A DNA stretch of 64,000 bases from Paramicrobacterium chengjingii (GCF_011751765.2 NZ_CP061169.1:62001-126000), one strand, 5' to 3'. Counted from the stretch's first letter, positions 1 through 8,844 are shown. The notes: generated by a model from the letters alone, not told the origin. Program-made: numbers and translations.

Positions 1-636
1 CGGCGACGCGCTGACGACGCGACCGTGCTCGAGACGGACGATCCGGTCGGCCGCCCCGATCGCGTCGTCGTCATGGGTGACGCAGACGACCGCGGCACCC
101 CGCGATGCCTCTTCCGCGAGGATGGCTTGGGTACGCGCACGGCTGTGGGCGTCGAGGCCGGCGGCCGGCTCGTCGAGCAGAAGTAATGCCGGGCGCCTGA
201 CGATGCCCTGAGCGACGAGCGCTCGCTGACGCTGACCGCCCGACAACGAGGTCAGCGGCCGGGACGCGAGTGCGGTGAGGCCGACGCGCTCGATCGCCTC
301 GGCGACAGCTGCCCGGGTGGCAGCTCCGCGAAGGCGGTGCCCGCGCGCCCACGTGCCCATGGTGACGACGTCGCGCACGGTTACGGGCAGGGCTTCTGGA
401 GCCTGCGGACGTTGCACGACAAGGGCGATGTTGCCGGAACGCTCGATGCTGCCCCGTCGCGGGGCCAGCACGCCGGCGAGAAGCTCGACGAGCGTTGATT
501 TGCCCGAGCCGTTGGCCCCTGTCAGGGCCGTGACCTCGCCGCGCGCGAGCTCGACGGAGACGTCGTGCAGAACATCGCTCTGCTGGTAGGCGAAGCAGAC
601 AGACTCGGCACGGACAGCGTGGTGTGAGGGAAGCAT
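1..636 (-). CDS. aztA: Zinc ABC transporter ATP-binding protein AztA (3' end beyond window)
   Basis: This is the ATPase of a zinc import system. Translating the minus strand from the ATG at 634-636 gives 212 uninterrupted codons to the window edge. Visible motifs are a Walker A GANGSGKST at residues 40-48, the ABC signature LSGGQRQ at 131-137, Walker B LLLLDEP at 151-157 and the switch histidine in VTHDD near 188. The partner genes (ABC-3 permease, zinc-binding lipoprotein, AztD chaperones) lie divergently at 690-4990 and identify the system. A TATAGT -10 element lies 6 nt before the ATG, so the mRNA is probably leaderless, and a Zur-like box lies just upstream. The C-terminus is not in the window. 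Confidence 0.88.
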   Translation of the reverse strand, partial: MLPSHHAVRAESVCFAYQQSDVLHDVSVELARGEVTALTGANGSGKSTLVELLAGVLAPRRGSIERSGNIALVVQRPQAPEALPVTVRDVVTMGTWARGHRLRGAATRAAVAEAIERVGLTALASRPLTSLSGGQRQRALVAQGIVRRPALLLLDEPAAGLDAHSRARTQAILAEEASRGAAVVCVTHDDDAIGAADRIVRLEHGRVVSASP

Positions 637-642
637 CGATCC

Positions 643-682
643 ACTATAGCAATTGATAATCGTTCTCATTCTCGACTAGTGT
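643..682. promoter_or_regulatory. Divergent leaderless -10 elements of aztA and aztB
   Basis: On the minus strand TATAGT (complement of 643-648) sits 6 nt before the aztA ATG. On the plus strand TAGTGT (677-682) sits 7 nt before the aztB GTG at 690. Neither start has a Shine-Dalgarno sequence. This spacing fits transcription starting at the start codon. Confidence 0.55.
654..673. promoter_or_regulatory. Zur-like zinc box shared by aztA and aztB
   Basis: The sequence TGATAATCGTTCTCATTCTC contains the dyad TGAtAA-N3-TTcTCA (654-668) and resembles actinobacterial Zur operators of the TGAAAATnATTTTCA type. It lies in the 53-bp gap between the divergent aztA and aztB starts, about where it would cover the -35 regions of both promoters. 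Zur repression of both arms in zinc-replete cells is the natural inference. Confidence 0.75.
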
Positions 683-689
683 CTGTTCT

Positions 690-1640
690 GTGTCCTGGCT
701 CATTGATCCCCTCACCGCCGATTTCGTCGTGCGCGCCGCCGTCGGAGGCCTGCTCGTCGCGGCAATCTGCGGCGTTGTCGGAACCTGGGTCGTTATTCGG
801 GGGATGGCGTTTCTTGGCGAGGCCATCGGGCACGGGATGCTGCCGGGCGTCGCTCTCGCAAGTCTGCTGGGCTTCCCTCTCGTCGCCGGCGCCGCGGTGA
901 GCGCGATCGCGATGAGCACGGCCATCGGACTACTTCAGCGACGTGGCCGCTTGTCGTACGACACGAGCATCGGCCTGCTGTTCGTCGGGATGCTCTCGCT
1001 CGGCGTGATCATCGTCTCTCATTCGCGCACTTTCGCAACTGACGCGACGGCGATGCTGTTCGGTGACATTCTCGCCATCGGTGCCGGTGACATCGCGATC
1101 CTCGCTGTCGCCCTCGCCGCGACACTCGTCGTCGCTGGCGTGCTCCATCGGGCATTCGTCGTCGCCGCGTTCGACGGGCGGATTGCGACGACCCTCGGCC
1201 TCGCCCCTCAGGTCGCTCACGGTGCGCTCGTGGGCCTCGTGACGCTTGCCGTTGTAGCGTCGTACCAGGCAGTGGGATCGCTGCTCGTCGTCGGACTTCT
1301 GATCGCTCCCGCCGTCGCCGCCCGGGTCTGGGCCGATCGCATCCCCGCGATCATGGCGCTCGCCGCCGCAGTGGGTGCTGTCGCCGTGCTGACCGGCCTA
1401 CTCCTGTCGTGGCACTTCGGCACCGCGGCCGGGGCATCCATCGCTCTGTCCGCCATCGTGCTCGCCGCGGCATCCTCGCTGGCCCGCACTGCCGCCGAGC
1501 GGCTGCGCCGAGAGGCGACTCCCCACGACAGCATCCGGCCCCAGACGCCGCCAGAGTCCACGTCACCTGCGGCCCCCTTCGCACAGACAACATCTCGTGC
1601 ACCCGCATCGCCCGTTTCATCGATCCTCGAAAGGTCCTGA
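690..1640 (+). CDS. aztB: Zinc ABC transporter permease AztB (ABC-3 family)
   Basis: This 316-residue integral membrane protein is the permease of the zinc importer. It has the typical ABC-3/ZnuB sequence near the N-terminus (GMAFLGEAIGHGMLPG) and some seven to eight hydrophobic segments up to about residue 265. The last 50 residues form a Pro/Ser/Thr-rich hydrophilic tail. Translation starts at GTG 690 without a ribosome binding site. The stop overlaps the next gene (TGATG at 1638-1642), so aztB, the first aztD-like gene and aztC form one transcript. The family assignment is firm; the role of the tail is unknown. Confidence 0.88.
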   Translation: MSWLIDPLTADFVVRAAVGGLLVAAICGVVGTWVVIRGMAFLGEAIGHGMLPGVALASLLGFPLVAGAAVSAIAMSTAIGLLQRRGRLSYDTSIGLLFVGMLSLGVIIVSHSRTFATDATAMLFGDILAIGAGDIAILAVALAATLVVAGVLHRAFVVAAFDGRIATTLGLAPQVAHGALVGLVTLAVVASYQAVGSLLVVGLLIAPAVAARVWADRIPAIMALAAAVGAVAVLTGLLLSWHFGTAAGASIALSAIVLAAASSLARTAAERLRREATPHDSIRPQTPPESTSPAAPFAQTTSRAPASPVSSILERS

Positions 1641-2860
1641 TGTCGCTTCGCCGTCCACTCCTTCTCGCTTCGACCGTCGTGCTGCTTCTCGCCACGTCGG
1701 CATGCTCTGCCGCAACATCCGACGCGAAGGCCCCACCGGGGAAATCAGATGACGGCCACGGCGCTGTCGCCGGAGCCGTCGAAGCCGCCGAGCCCCCACT
1801 GCAGCTCGTGTCGATCGATGAGTCGGGAGCCGCTGGCGTGCTCGACCTCCTTGACGGGGAGACGACGATGCTCGGAGAGATCGGAGCACCGCACGAGACG
1901 GCGACAGACGGCCGGTACGTATTTGCCACGACAGATGCGGGCATTGAGGTAATCGACAGCGGCGTCTGGACGTGGGATCACGTCGACCACTTTCACTACT
2001 ACCGGGGCACCCCGACGATAGTCGGCACGGTTAAGGGCAAAGGGCCCGTGACGGTTGCAACGGGGATGCTGTCAACGGCTGGTGGCACGGTTTTGCGGTT
2101 CGACGGGTCGAGCGAGGTGGTTCTGATCGACAATGACGCTCTTTCGAAGGGTGAAATCGAGGAGACGTTCCGTCTCGATACAGGGTCGACGAGCGGTATC
2201 GCCGCACCCGTGGGCTCCGGTGCGATCGTGTCAGACGGCGACACGCTTCGCTTCTACGAGGCTGACGGAACGGCGACCGACGTCGGTGCCCCGTGCATCG
2301 ACCCTGTGGGCACGATCACGACGCGGGTGGGCCTTGCCATCGGGTGCGCCGATGGTGCCGTGATCGCCACAGCAGATGACGGCCAGCCGGAATTCGAACG
2401 GGCACCGTACCCCGAGGGCGTTGAAGCCGAGCGGGCCACGGCATTTGACGGCCGCAAGGGAAGACCGACGGTGGCTGCAATCGCCGGGAATACCGGGTTC
2501 TGGCTTCTCGACACTCGCGAAGCTTCGTGGAAGCTGGTCGAGACGGATGCTGCGCTCGTGCGCGTGACGGCAGTCGACGACGAGGAGGGCCACGTCATCG
2601 CCTTAGACGAGGGCGGTCGCGTGCTCGTTTACCAGGCCGAATCCGGTGAGCAGATCTCGGCAACCGAGCCGCTGCTCTCCGAGGCATTCGAGCGTGAGCA
2701 GTTCGCGACCGTGACGCTCGTCGTCGATGGGCAACGGGCGTACCTGAACGCTCCCGTCGACGGGGTAGTCCACGAGATTGCCTACGCCGACGGAGCTCGC
2801 ATCGCTCGCACTCTCGAGACCCCGACACATCCCGTGCACATGGCAGAGGTGGGCCGATGA
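1640..2860 (+). CDS. aztD: AztD-like zinc metallochaperone, beta-propeller lipoprotein (copy 1)
   Basis: This 406-residue secreted protein starts at the ATG overlapping the aztB stop. A signal peptide runs to about residue 21 and ends at Cys22 (sequence ATSAC, a slightly atypical lipobox), so it is probably a lipoprotein. The rest is a repeat-rich fold expected to be a beta-propeller, as in AztD, which hands zinc to AztC. A histidine cluster, H114, H117 and H119 in DHVDHFHYY, is a likely zinc site. It precedes aztC and overlaps it by 4 nt (ATGA). It is distinct from the second AztD-like protein downstream, whose histidine motifs differ. The function is inferred from family and context. Confidence 0.75.
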   Translation: MSLRRPLLLASTVVLLLATSACSAATSDAKAPPGKSDDGHGAVAGAVEAAEPPLQLVSIDESGAAGVLDLLDGETTMLGEIGAPHETATDGRYVFATTDAGIEVIDSGVWTWDHVDHFHYYRGTPTIVGTVKGKGPVTVATGMLSTAGGTVLRFDGSSEVVLIDNDALSKGEIEETFRLDTGSTSGIAAPVGSGAIVSDGDTLRFYEADGTATDVGAPCIDPVGTITTRVGLAIGCADGAVIATADDGQPEFERAPYPEGVEAERATAFDGRKGRPTVAAIAGNTGFWLLDTREASWKLVETDAALVRVTAVDDEEGHVIALDEGGRVLVYQAESGEQISATEPLLSEAFEREQFATVTLVVDGQRAYLNAPVDGVVHEIAYADGARIARTLETPTHPVHMAEVGR

Positions 2861-3777
2861 GGGCAGCCACAGGCCTCGGTGCCGCCGCTCTTCTGCTCAC
2901 GACGCTGGGACTCACCTCGTGCGCTGAGACTGACGTGGCCGCGAGCGATGTGCAGATCGTCGTCACCACCAACATCCTGGGCGACGTCGTCGAAAATATC
3001 GCGGGCGATGAGGCACAGGTCACGACGCTCATGAAGCCGAACGCGGACCCGCACTCGTTCGAGATCTCCGCTCAAGAAGCGGCGCAGCTGAGGGACGCCG
3101 ACCTCGTTGTGTCGAACGGCCTTGGGCTCGAGGAAGGGCTGCAGCGGCACCTCGACGCCGCGGTGTCATCTGGCACAGAGCTCGATGCCGCGGGCGACAT
3201 GATCGACGTGCTTCCATATGATTCGGGTGACGCCGCCGGCGCACCGGATCCTCACTTCTGGACCGACCCCGCGCGCATGATCGACGTCGTCGACGCACTG
3301 ACGGAGAAAATTGGTGCGGTGAGCGGCGTCGACGCTGCCGCGATCGCAGCGAATGCCAACGCATACCGGGAGCAGCTTGTCGAGCTCGACGCCGACATGG
3401 CCGCTGCGTTTGACTCCATCGAAAAGCATGACCGCGCGCTGGTGACTAACCACCACGTTTTCGGGTATCTCGCCGACCGCTTCGACTTCCGCATCGTCGG
3501 CGCGGTCATTCCCGGGGGCACGACGCTTGCCGCACCAAGTGCGTCCGACCTGCAGGAGCTCGCCGACGCGATAGCGGATGCCGGCGTACAGACGATCTTC
3601 GCCGAGTCCTCGCAACCCGACCGCCTCGTTCAGGCGCTCGCAAGCGAGGTCGGAGTTGATGTCGACGTGGTTGAGCTCTACACGGAATCCCTCACCGAGC
3701 CGGGCGAGGGAGCCGACACCTATCTCACGATGATGCGCGCGAACACCGAGCGCATCGCAGAGGGCCTCGCAGAGTGA
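2857..3777 (+). CDS. aztC: Zinc ABC transporter substrate-binding lipoprotein AztC
   Basis: This 306-residue protein is the extracytoplasmic zinc-binding component (ZnuA/TroA fold). The N-terminal signal sequence ends in the lipobox LTSC with Cys22. Likely zinc ligands are His66 (ADPHSFE), His133 (PDPHFW) and His199 or His200 (VTNHH), with a C-terminal acidic residue. The long His-rich loop of ZnuA is absent, as is typical for AztC, which receives zinc from AztD instead. The start overlaps the stop of the first aztD-like gene (ATGA), and the second aztD follows 22 bp downstream. Confidence 0.88.
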   Translation: MRAATGLGAAALLLTTLGLTSCAETDVAASDVQIVVTTNILGDVVENIAGDEAQVTTLMKPNADPHSFEISAQEAAQLRDADLVVSNGLGLEEGLQRHLDAAVSSGTELDAAGDMIDVLPYDSGDAAGAPDPHFWTDPARMIDVVDALTEKIGAVSGVDAAAIAANANAYREQLVELDADMAAAFDSIEKHDRALVTNHHVFGYLADRFDFRIVGAVIPGGTTLAAPSASDLQELADAIADAGVQTIFAESSQPDRLVQALASEVGVDVDVVELYTESLTEPGEGADTYLTMMRANTERIAEGLAE

Positions 3778-3799
3778 GGCCACCATGGAAGGGAAACAG

Positions 3800-4990
3800 A
3801 TGAAAAGACACAGGCGATTGATGACAGGAGCAGCCGCGCTCGCCGGATTCTCACTGCTGCTGACGGGTTGCGCGAACGGCAGCGAGGGCGCAGCGAATGC
3901 TGAGGGCGGCACCGAGGCCGAGGAGGGCAGGATCGCCGTCTCGTATGACGGCGGAATCGCCGTGCTTGACGGCGAGACGCTGGAGGTCATCGAGCAATTC
4001 GACACTGAGCAGTTCACGCGACTGAACGCCTTCGGCGATGGGCAGCACGTGGTCGTGACGACCTCGAAGGGCTTCCAAGTTCTCGACACCGCGGCCCCGG
4101 AACTCACTGACGTGGTGATCGAGGCGACTGCGGGCGGCCATGTCGTGCGTCACGACGGAAAGACAGTGCTGTTCGACGACGGCACAGGTACGACGACGAT
4201 GCTCGACACCAAAGCGCTGCTCGAGAGCGACGGCGAATTGCCCGAGGTTGAAACGCACACAGCGGATTCACCGCACCATGGCGTGTCAATCGTGCTGGAG
4301 GATGGCACGCTTGTGACGACGGTGGGTACTGAGGAATCTCGCACGGGAGCTGTGGCACTTCACCCGCACGATGACCACTGGCACGAAGCCGCGTCGAGCG
4401 ACGAATGCCCCGGAATCCACGGTGAGGGCACTGCGGCCGAAGAGGCAGTGATCTTTGGCTGCGAAAACGGTGCGCTCCTGTTCAAAGACGGCGAATTCAC
4501 GAAGTTCACCGCGCCGGACGAATACGGCCGCATGGGAAATGCCTTTGTCTCCGAGACGAGCCCCATCGTCGTCGGCGACTACACGAGCGACCCTGACGCC
4601 GAGGGGTACCTGCTGAACGCCGTGACGCTCATCGACACGGCGGCCGGCACCTACGACGTCGTCGACCTCCCCGACGAGGTTCAGTACACGTTCCGCGATG
4701 TCGTGCGCGGGCCAGACGACAACGCATACATCCTGTCGTCCGACGGTTCGATCCACGTTCTCGATCCCGCATCTGGCGAGATCATCGATGCATTTCCCGT
4801 CGTCGAAACATGGGAGGGCCCCAGCGATTGGCAGGACGCACACCCCGCGATCGTGACCGACGGCGAAGTCGCCTATGTGACTGAGCCTGGGTCGAATGCG
4901 ATTCATGTCGTCGACCTGGCGACCGGGGACGTGCAGACGTCGGCAGAGTTCGACTTCACGCCGAACGAGATTGCCGTCGCCGCAGTGTGA
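3800..4990 (+). CDS. aztD: Zinc metallochaperone AztD, beta-propeller lipoprotein (copy 2)
   Basis: This is a 396-residue secreted AztD protein that would deliver zinc to AztC outside the membrane. I chose ATG 3800 over the in-frame ATG at 3785 because GAAGGGAA lies just upstream of 3800. The signal peptide ends at the lipobox LTGC with Cys24. Several His motifs are visible: ETHTADSPHH (H153, H159, H160) and HPHDDHWHE (H188, H190, H193, H195), then GIHGEG near 207. Repeated beta-propeller blades with aspartate-rich turns follow. It is the last gene of the azt operon and is followed by a strong hairpin. Confidence 0.85.
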   Translation: MKRHRRLMTGAAALAGFSLLLTGCANGSEGAANAEGGTEAEEGRIAVSYDGGIAVLDGETLEVIEQFDTEQFTRLNAFGDGQHVVVTTSKGFQVLDTAAPELTDVVIEATAGGHVVRHDGKTVLFDDGTGTTTMLDTKALLESDGELPEVETHTADSPHHGVSIVLEDGTLVTTVGTEESRTGAVALHPHDDHWHEAASSDECPGIHGEGTAAEEAVIFGCENGALLFKDGEFTKFTAPDEYGRMGNAFVSETSPIVVGDYTSDPDAEGYLLNAVTLIDTAAGTYDVVDLPDEVQYTFRDVVRGPDDNAYILSSDGSIHVLDPASGEIIDAFPVVETWEGPSDWQDAHPAIVTDGEVAYVTEPGSNAIHVVDLATGDVQTSAEFDFTPNEIAVAAV

Positions 4991-4998
4991 CGCACGGC

Positions 4999-5042
4999 GC
5001 GGATGCTGTGACCGACGAGTGAGCGATGGTCACAGCATCCGC
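4999..5042. terminator. Bidirectional hairpin terminator after azt operon
   Basis: A perfect 15-bp inverted repeat, GCGGATGCTGTGACC and GGTCACAGCATCCGC, encloses a 14-nt loop between the convergent aztD and tetR genes. There is no clear T-tract, which is common in high-GC actinobacteria. Confidence 0.8.
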
Positions 5043-5046
5043 CCTA

Positions 5047-5634
5047 TCAGGCGGAGCCGCGAAGCAGCTCCGGAAGTGCGCGGAGGAAGTCGTCGTCGTC
5101 GAAATTGTCGGTCAGGGTCGTCTGCATGACGTAACCGGGCACGAGCGCGAGCAAGGTCGGTGTCACGTGCTGTGCCCAAGCGGCAGGGTCGTCGATGGTC
5201 TGCTGGGTGTGCGCCCAGATCTCCAACTGCTGGCAGATGGTCGTGCGCACCCTCCCGATGACGTCGTTGAGCACGACGCGGAGCTCAGAGTCGACGGAGG
5301 CCTCAGACCACACCTGCAGCAGCGCGGAAATCGGGGCGTGTGCGCGAAGCCCGCGGATCAGCGTGATTGCAATCTCTGCCGGCTCCAGCACGTGATCTTC
5401 GCCCGCTGAATCAAGCTCGTGCTCCCGGCCCTCGAGTACTGAACCGGCGACGGAACGGATCAGCTCCTTCTTGCTGGCGAAGTAACTGTAGATCGCGCCG
5501 GCCGAGAGCTGGGACTCGGCGATGATGTCGGCCATCGACGTCCCCCGGTAGCCGTTTCTCGCGAAACAGCGCAGTGCCGCGGCCATAATCTCGGCGCGGC
5601 GAGCCTGGCGGCGCGCTTCGCTGATCTTCGGCAT
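5047..5634 (-). CDS. TetR family transcriptional regulator
   Basis: This 195-residue regulator begins MPKISEARRQARR at the ATG complementary to 5632-5634; the upstream part of the open frame is antisense to the next gene. Residues 10-60 form a TetR helix-turn-helix (IMAAALRCFARNGYRGTSMADI, then SAGAIYSYFASKKEL). The C-terminal part is an unassigned ligand-binding domain. It is divergent from the membrane protein at 5711, and an AACGAA-CA-TTCGTT dyad between them is the likely operator. The ligand cannot be told from the sequence. Confidence 0.88.
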   Translation of the reverse strand: MPKISEARRQARRAEIMAAALRCFARNGYRGTSMADIIAESQLSAGAIYSYFASKKELIRSVAGSVLEGREHELDSAGEDHVLEPAEIAITLIRGLRAHAPISALLQVWSEASVDSELRVVLNDVIGRVRTTICQQLEIWAHTQQTIDDPAAWAQHVTPTLLALVPGYVMQTTLTDNFDDDDFLRALPELLRGSA

Positions 5635-5648
5635 CGGTCCTCCTCGTC

Positions 5649-5695
5649 TTGACAACACTACCGACTCCACAAATAATAAAGAACGAACATTCGTT
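5649..5695 (+). promoter_or_regulatory. Promoter of the 5711 gene with TetR-type operator
   Basis: A consensus -35 TTGACA (5649-5654) is followed after 17 nt by AATAAT (5672-5677). The predicted start of transcription falls in the inverted repeat AACGAA-CA-TTCGTT (5682-5695). A repressor bound there would block the promoter, most simply the TetR protein at 5047-5634. Confidence 0.7.
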
Positions 5696-5710
5696 TTCTT
5701 TGGAGTCCCC

Positions 5711-6865
5711 ATGAGCATACCCGCCGATCCGCCTGCCCCCACCACGTGGCCGAGGCTCGTCATCATTTCGTGTGCCCTCTCAGTAGTCGTGGGAGTAGTT
5801 CTTCTCGCCTTCTCTTGGCCAGCGATCACTGCCGCGCCGCGCGATCTTCCCGTCGGAATCGTGGGCTCGGAGAAGCAGGTCGACCAGCTTGCTGATGCGA
5901 TTGAAGATGGCTCAGACGGCGCGATCGAGCTCACTCGCTTTGACGACAGGGATGCCGCCGTCGCGGCGATCACGCAGCGGAGTGTCTCTGGTGCAGTCGT
6001 TCTGGGGCAGACGCCCATGGATGCGCCCGAGGTGCTGTCGGCAACGGCAGCCAGCACCCAGGTCTCACAGATGATGGATGGGCTGAGCAGCACACTGCAA
6101 GCTCAGATCGATGCCCAGGTCAGGGCCACCGTTGAGCAGCAGGTTCAAGCGGCGATGTCGGGGCAAAAGGCTCCGCCAGCCTCGGGCGAGACGCCACAGA
6201 AGTTTGAGTTCCCCGTCGTCACGGTCGAGACGACTGACGTCGTTCCGCTCAGCGAAGACGACCCTCGCGGAGCGGGACTGAGCGCATCGATGTTCCCGCT
6301 CGTCATCGGCGGAATTCTCGGCGGAGTTGTGATCACCCTCGTGCTCAAGGGGTCCGGCGTGCGCCGGCTCATAGCGCTTCTGATCTATGCGGGAGCAGCG
6401 GGCCTTGTGCTGACCGGTGTTCTGCAGGGGCTGTACGGAGCGTTGCAGGGCGACTATTGGGCGAACGCGGGTGCGATGGCGCTGTCGATCGCTGCCATCT
6501 CGGGAACGATCACCGGACTCGCTGGGTTGGTCGGTGCTGCGGGCGCGGGGATCGGCGCGGCATTCACGATGCTCATTGCCAATCCTCTCTCGGGTGCCAT
6601 GGTGCCAGCGGAGTTCATCGTGCAGCCGTGGGGTGCCGTCGGCCAATGGTTCCCGCCCGGAGCTGCAGGAACGCTGATTCGCGACCTGTCGTACTTTTCC
6701 GATGCCAACACAACATTTCCGTGGATGCTGTTGGCGATCTGGGTGTGCGTCGGAGCGGTGTTCACGGTAATCAACCTGCCAGGGCGCCAATCACCGAGGT
6801 CCGCGGATCACGCACAGCTCGGTGCGGGTAAGGAGGCTGCTGCGCCAGCACACGCTGCCCTCTGA
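5711..6865 (+). CDS. YhgE/Pip-like (ABC-2/DUF3533-type) membrane protein
   Basis: This 384-residue membrane protein has one N-terminal transmembrane helix (about residues 14-36), a large extracytoplasmic domain to about 195, and five to six further hydrophobic segments up to about 365. This is the arrangement of YhgE/Pip and ABC-2 permease-like export proteins. A GGAG ribosome binding site precedes the ATG. It sits under a TetR-controlled promoter, which suggests inducible export of a toxic or amphiphilic compound. No ATPase is encoded beside it. The substrate is unknown. Confidence 0.7.
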   Translation: MSIPADPPAPTTWPRLVIISCALSVVVGVVLLAFSWPAITAAPRDLPVGIVGSEKQVDQLADAIEDGSDGAIELTRFDDRDAAVAAITQRSVSGAVVLGQTPMDAPEVLSATAASTQVSQMMDGLSSTLQAQIDAQVRATVEQQVQAAMSGQKAPPASGETPQKFEFPVVTVETTDVVPLSEDDPRGAGLSASMFPLVIGGILGGVVITLVLKGSGVRRLIALLIYAGAAGLVLTGVLQGLYGALQGDYWANAGAMALSIAAISGTITGLAGLVGAAGAGIGAAFTMLIANPLSGAMVPAEFIVQPWGAVGQWFPPGAAGTLIRDLSYFSDANTTFPWMLLAIWVCVGAVFTVINLPGRQSPRSADHAQLGAGKEAAAPAHAAL

Positions 6866-6896
6866 CGTCGAACCCGTTCTGACGCGCGGTGCGCAG

Positions 6897-7559
6897 CTAT
6901 TGCCTCGAGTCGTGCAGGTAGGTCAGCACCGCCTTGACGCGGCGGTTCTCTTCGACAGGACCGAGTCCGAGCTTCGCGAAGATATTGCCGACATGCTTGC
7001 GCACTGAGGCATCGCTCACCACGAGGCTCGCGGCGATCTCCGAGTTCGACTTGCCGTCAGCCATGAGTTCAAGCACGTCGCGTTCGCGTGGGGTGAGCGT
7101 CGCGAGCGGCCCGCGATCGCGCGGCCGCAGCAGATGCTGCACAACGTCAGGGTCGATGACGGTGCCACCCTCCTGAACGGTCACAAGGGACCGCGCGAAA
7201 TCGTTCACGCGGCTGATGCGGTCTTTGAGCAAGTAACCGATCGCGCCCCCGGGAAGCGTCAGCAGATCGCGCGCATACCGGTCGGCAATGTACTGCGAGA
7301 GCACGAGAACGGGCTGCGTCGGAGACTGGCGACGGATGCTGAGGGCCGCGGCCAAGCCATCGTCGCGGTTCTGCGGCGGCATCCTCACGTCGGTGACGAT
7401 GAGATCCGGTCGGTCACAGCCGGCATCCATTCGCCCATAGACGCGACGAAGCTCATCTGCATCGTGCGCTGTCGCCACCACAGAATGACCGAGTCGCTCG
7501 ACGAGAGCGGTGAGTGCCTCGCGCAAAAGCGTCGAATCTTCAGCCAGCAGAATCCGCAC
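6897..7559 (-). CDS. NarL/FixJ (LuxR-HTH) response regulator
   Basis: This 220-residue response regulator has a receiver domain (residues 1-120) with acidic residues EDS near position 7, phosphoacceptor Asp57 in IVTDVRM and the conserved lysine in LLKDR. A C-terminal LuxR helix-turn-helix starts at LTPRERDVLELMADGKSN. Its start overlaps the 3' end of the histidine kinase gene by 20 nt, so the two are translationally coupled. The pair is divergent from an ABC transporter, as in systems that sense cell-envelope stress or antimicrobial compounds. The dyad at 8868-8885 is a candidate target site. Confidence 0.9.
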   Translation of the reverse strand: MRILLAEDSTLLREALTALVERLGHSVVATAHDADELRRVYGRMDAGCDRPDLIVTDVRMPPQNRDDGLAAALSIRRQSPTQPVLVLSQYIADRYARDLLTLPGGAIGYLLKDRISRVNDFARSLVTVQEGGTVIDPDVVQHLLRPRDRGPLATLTPRERDVLELMADGKSNSEIAASLVVSDASVRKHVGNIFAKLGLGPVEENRRVKAVLTYLHDSRQ

Positions 7560-8817
7560 GCGCGGCCTCCCGTTCAGGCAGCGGCAGGTGCAGGCGCAGA
7601 GTTGTGGGGCCGCCGACCGGACTGTCGATCATGAACGTGCCGCCGAGGGTCTCCGCGCGTTCCGCGAGTCCGCGCAACCCGGTGCCCGCGTCTGGGTCTG
7701 CGCCGCCATTGCCGTTGTCGAGGATCATCATGTCGAAGCCGTGCTCACCCGATCGCGCCCGAACCGTCAGTCGTGTCGCCGTCGTGTGCTTCGCGGCATT
7801 CGTGATCGCCTCGGTCACGACGTAGTAGGCGGCGGTCTCGACGCCGGAGAGCATGCGGTCGTCGACATCGACGTCGAGCCGCAGCTCGACCGGCGCGCGT
7901 TCGGCGAGCTCATCAAGCGCCGCAGCGAGCCCGTGGTCGGTGAGCACAGCGGGGTGAATGCCGCGCACGGTGTTGCGCAGCGTCGCCATGGCGTGCTCGG
8001 CCTGATCCTGCGCCGTGGCGAGGGCTGCCCTCGCGGCATCCGTTTCTGCCCCCTTCTCGGCGAGCTGGTCAAGGTCGAGGCTTACCATGCCCAGGCGCGT
8101 GGCGAGGGTAACGAGTTCTTGCTGCACGCCATCGTGAAGATCGCGCTCGATGCGCCGCCGCTCGGCCTCGAAGCCCGCGACCAGCGCGGCGCGCGACCGC
8201 GAGAGCCTCTCGACGTTGCGTTCGAGCTCCTCCTGCCGTGGGCCGCAGAGCAGCCGCAGAAGGTACGCGTGTCCCGAGGTGATCAGGGCATTGATGTAGC
8301 AAAACAACGCGAGCAAGACGGCGGCGACGGGTACGGCCGGCCACCAGTTTCCCGGCGTCACGGTGACGTAGACGTTGCCGAACAGATTGAGCTCGCGTGG
8401 CCCCTGGATCGCGGCAATGACGATCGCGACAGGAAGGGCAAGTGCCGCGAACTCGACGAAGAGCACGGCGAGCGACAGCATCCCGAGAACGATATCGACC
8501 AACAGTGCTGCCGTTTCACGCCACGTTGCCGTTTCGACGAGCCGGATGCTCAGCCAGTGTGGGCGTTGGTCGCGGCCGAGCCGAACGTGTCCCGTCGGCA
8601 GTCGGGCGAAGCCGAGAAGCCGCGTGCGCCGCCGCTCGAGTGCGCCGAGCGCGATTCCCCACAGCGGCAGCAGCACGAGGGTGAGAACGGTCACGGCGAG
8701 CAGCAGCACACCGAGCAGGGCACTGGTCAGCAGAAACAACAGCGAGCGACATGGCCACCAGCTGCCGAAAAACGACACGGGCGACCGCCGAAGCGCGCCC
8801 CACGCCGTGTTCGTCAT
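7540..8817 (-). CDS. Sensor histidine kinase (HisKA_3 type)
   Basis: This 425-residue membrane kinase has four or more hydrophobic segments in the first 190 residues (an actinobacterial putative-sensor type N-terminus). A dimerisation/phosphoacceptor helix follows with His228 in RDLHDGVQQE. The HATPase domain shows the N-box EAITNAAKH and the G-box DNGNGGADPDAGTGLRGL. It is cotranscribed with the response regulator and divergent from the transporter at 8942. The absence of a large extracellular loop suggests sensing within the membrane or through the transporter (inference). Confidence 0.9.
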   Translation of the reverse strand: MTNTAWGALRRSPVSFFGSWWPCRSLLFLLTSALLGVLLLAVTVLTLVLLPLWGIALGALERRRTRLLGFARLPTGHVRLGRDQRPHWLSIRLVETATWRETAALLVDIVLGMLSLAVLFVEFAALALPVAIVIAAIQGPRELNLFGNVYVTVTPGNWWPAVPVAAVLLALFCYINALITSGHAYLLRLLCGPRQEELERNVERLSRSRAALVAGFEAERRRIERDLHDGVQQELVTLATRLGMVSLDLDQLAEKGAETDAARAALATAQDQAEHAMATLRNTVRGIHPAVLTDHGLAAALDELAERAPVELRLDVDVDDRMLSGVETAAYYVVTEAITNAAKHTTATRLTVRARSGEHGFDMMILDNGNGGADPDAGTGLRGLAERAETLGGTFMIDSPVGGPTTLRLHLPLPEREAARADSAG

Positions 8818-8844
8818 GGTTCTACAGTACGGATGCCGCGAGGC

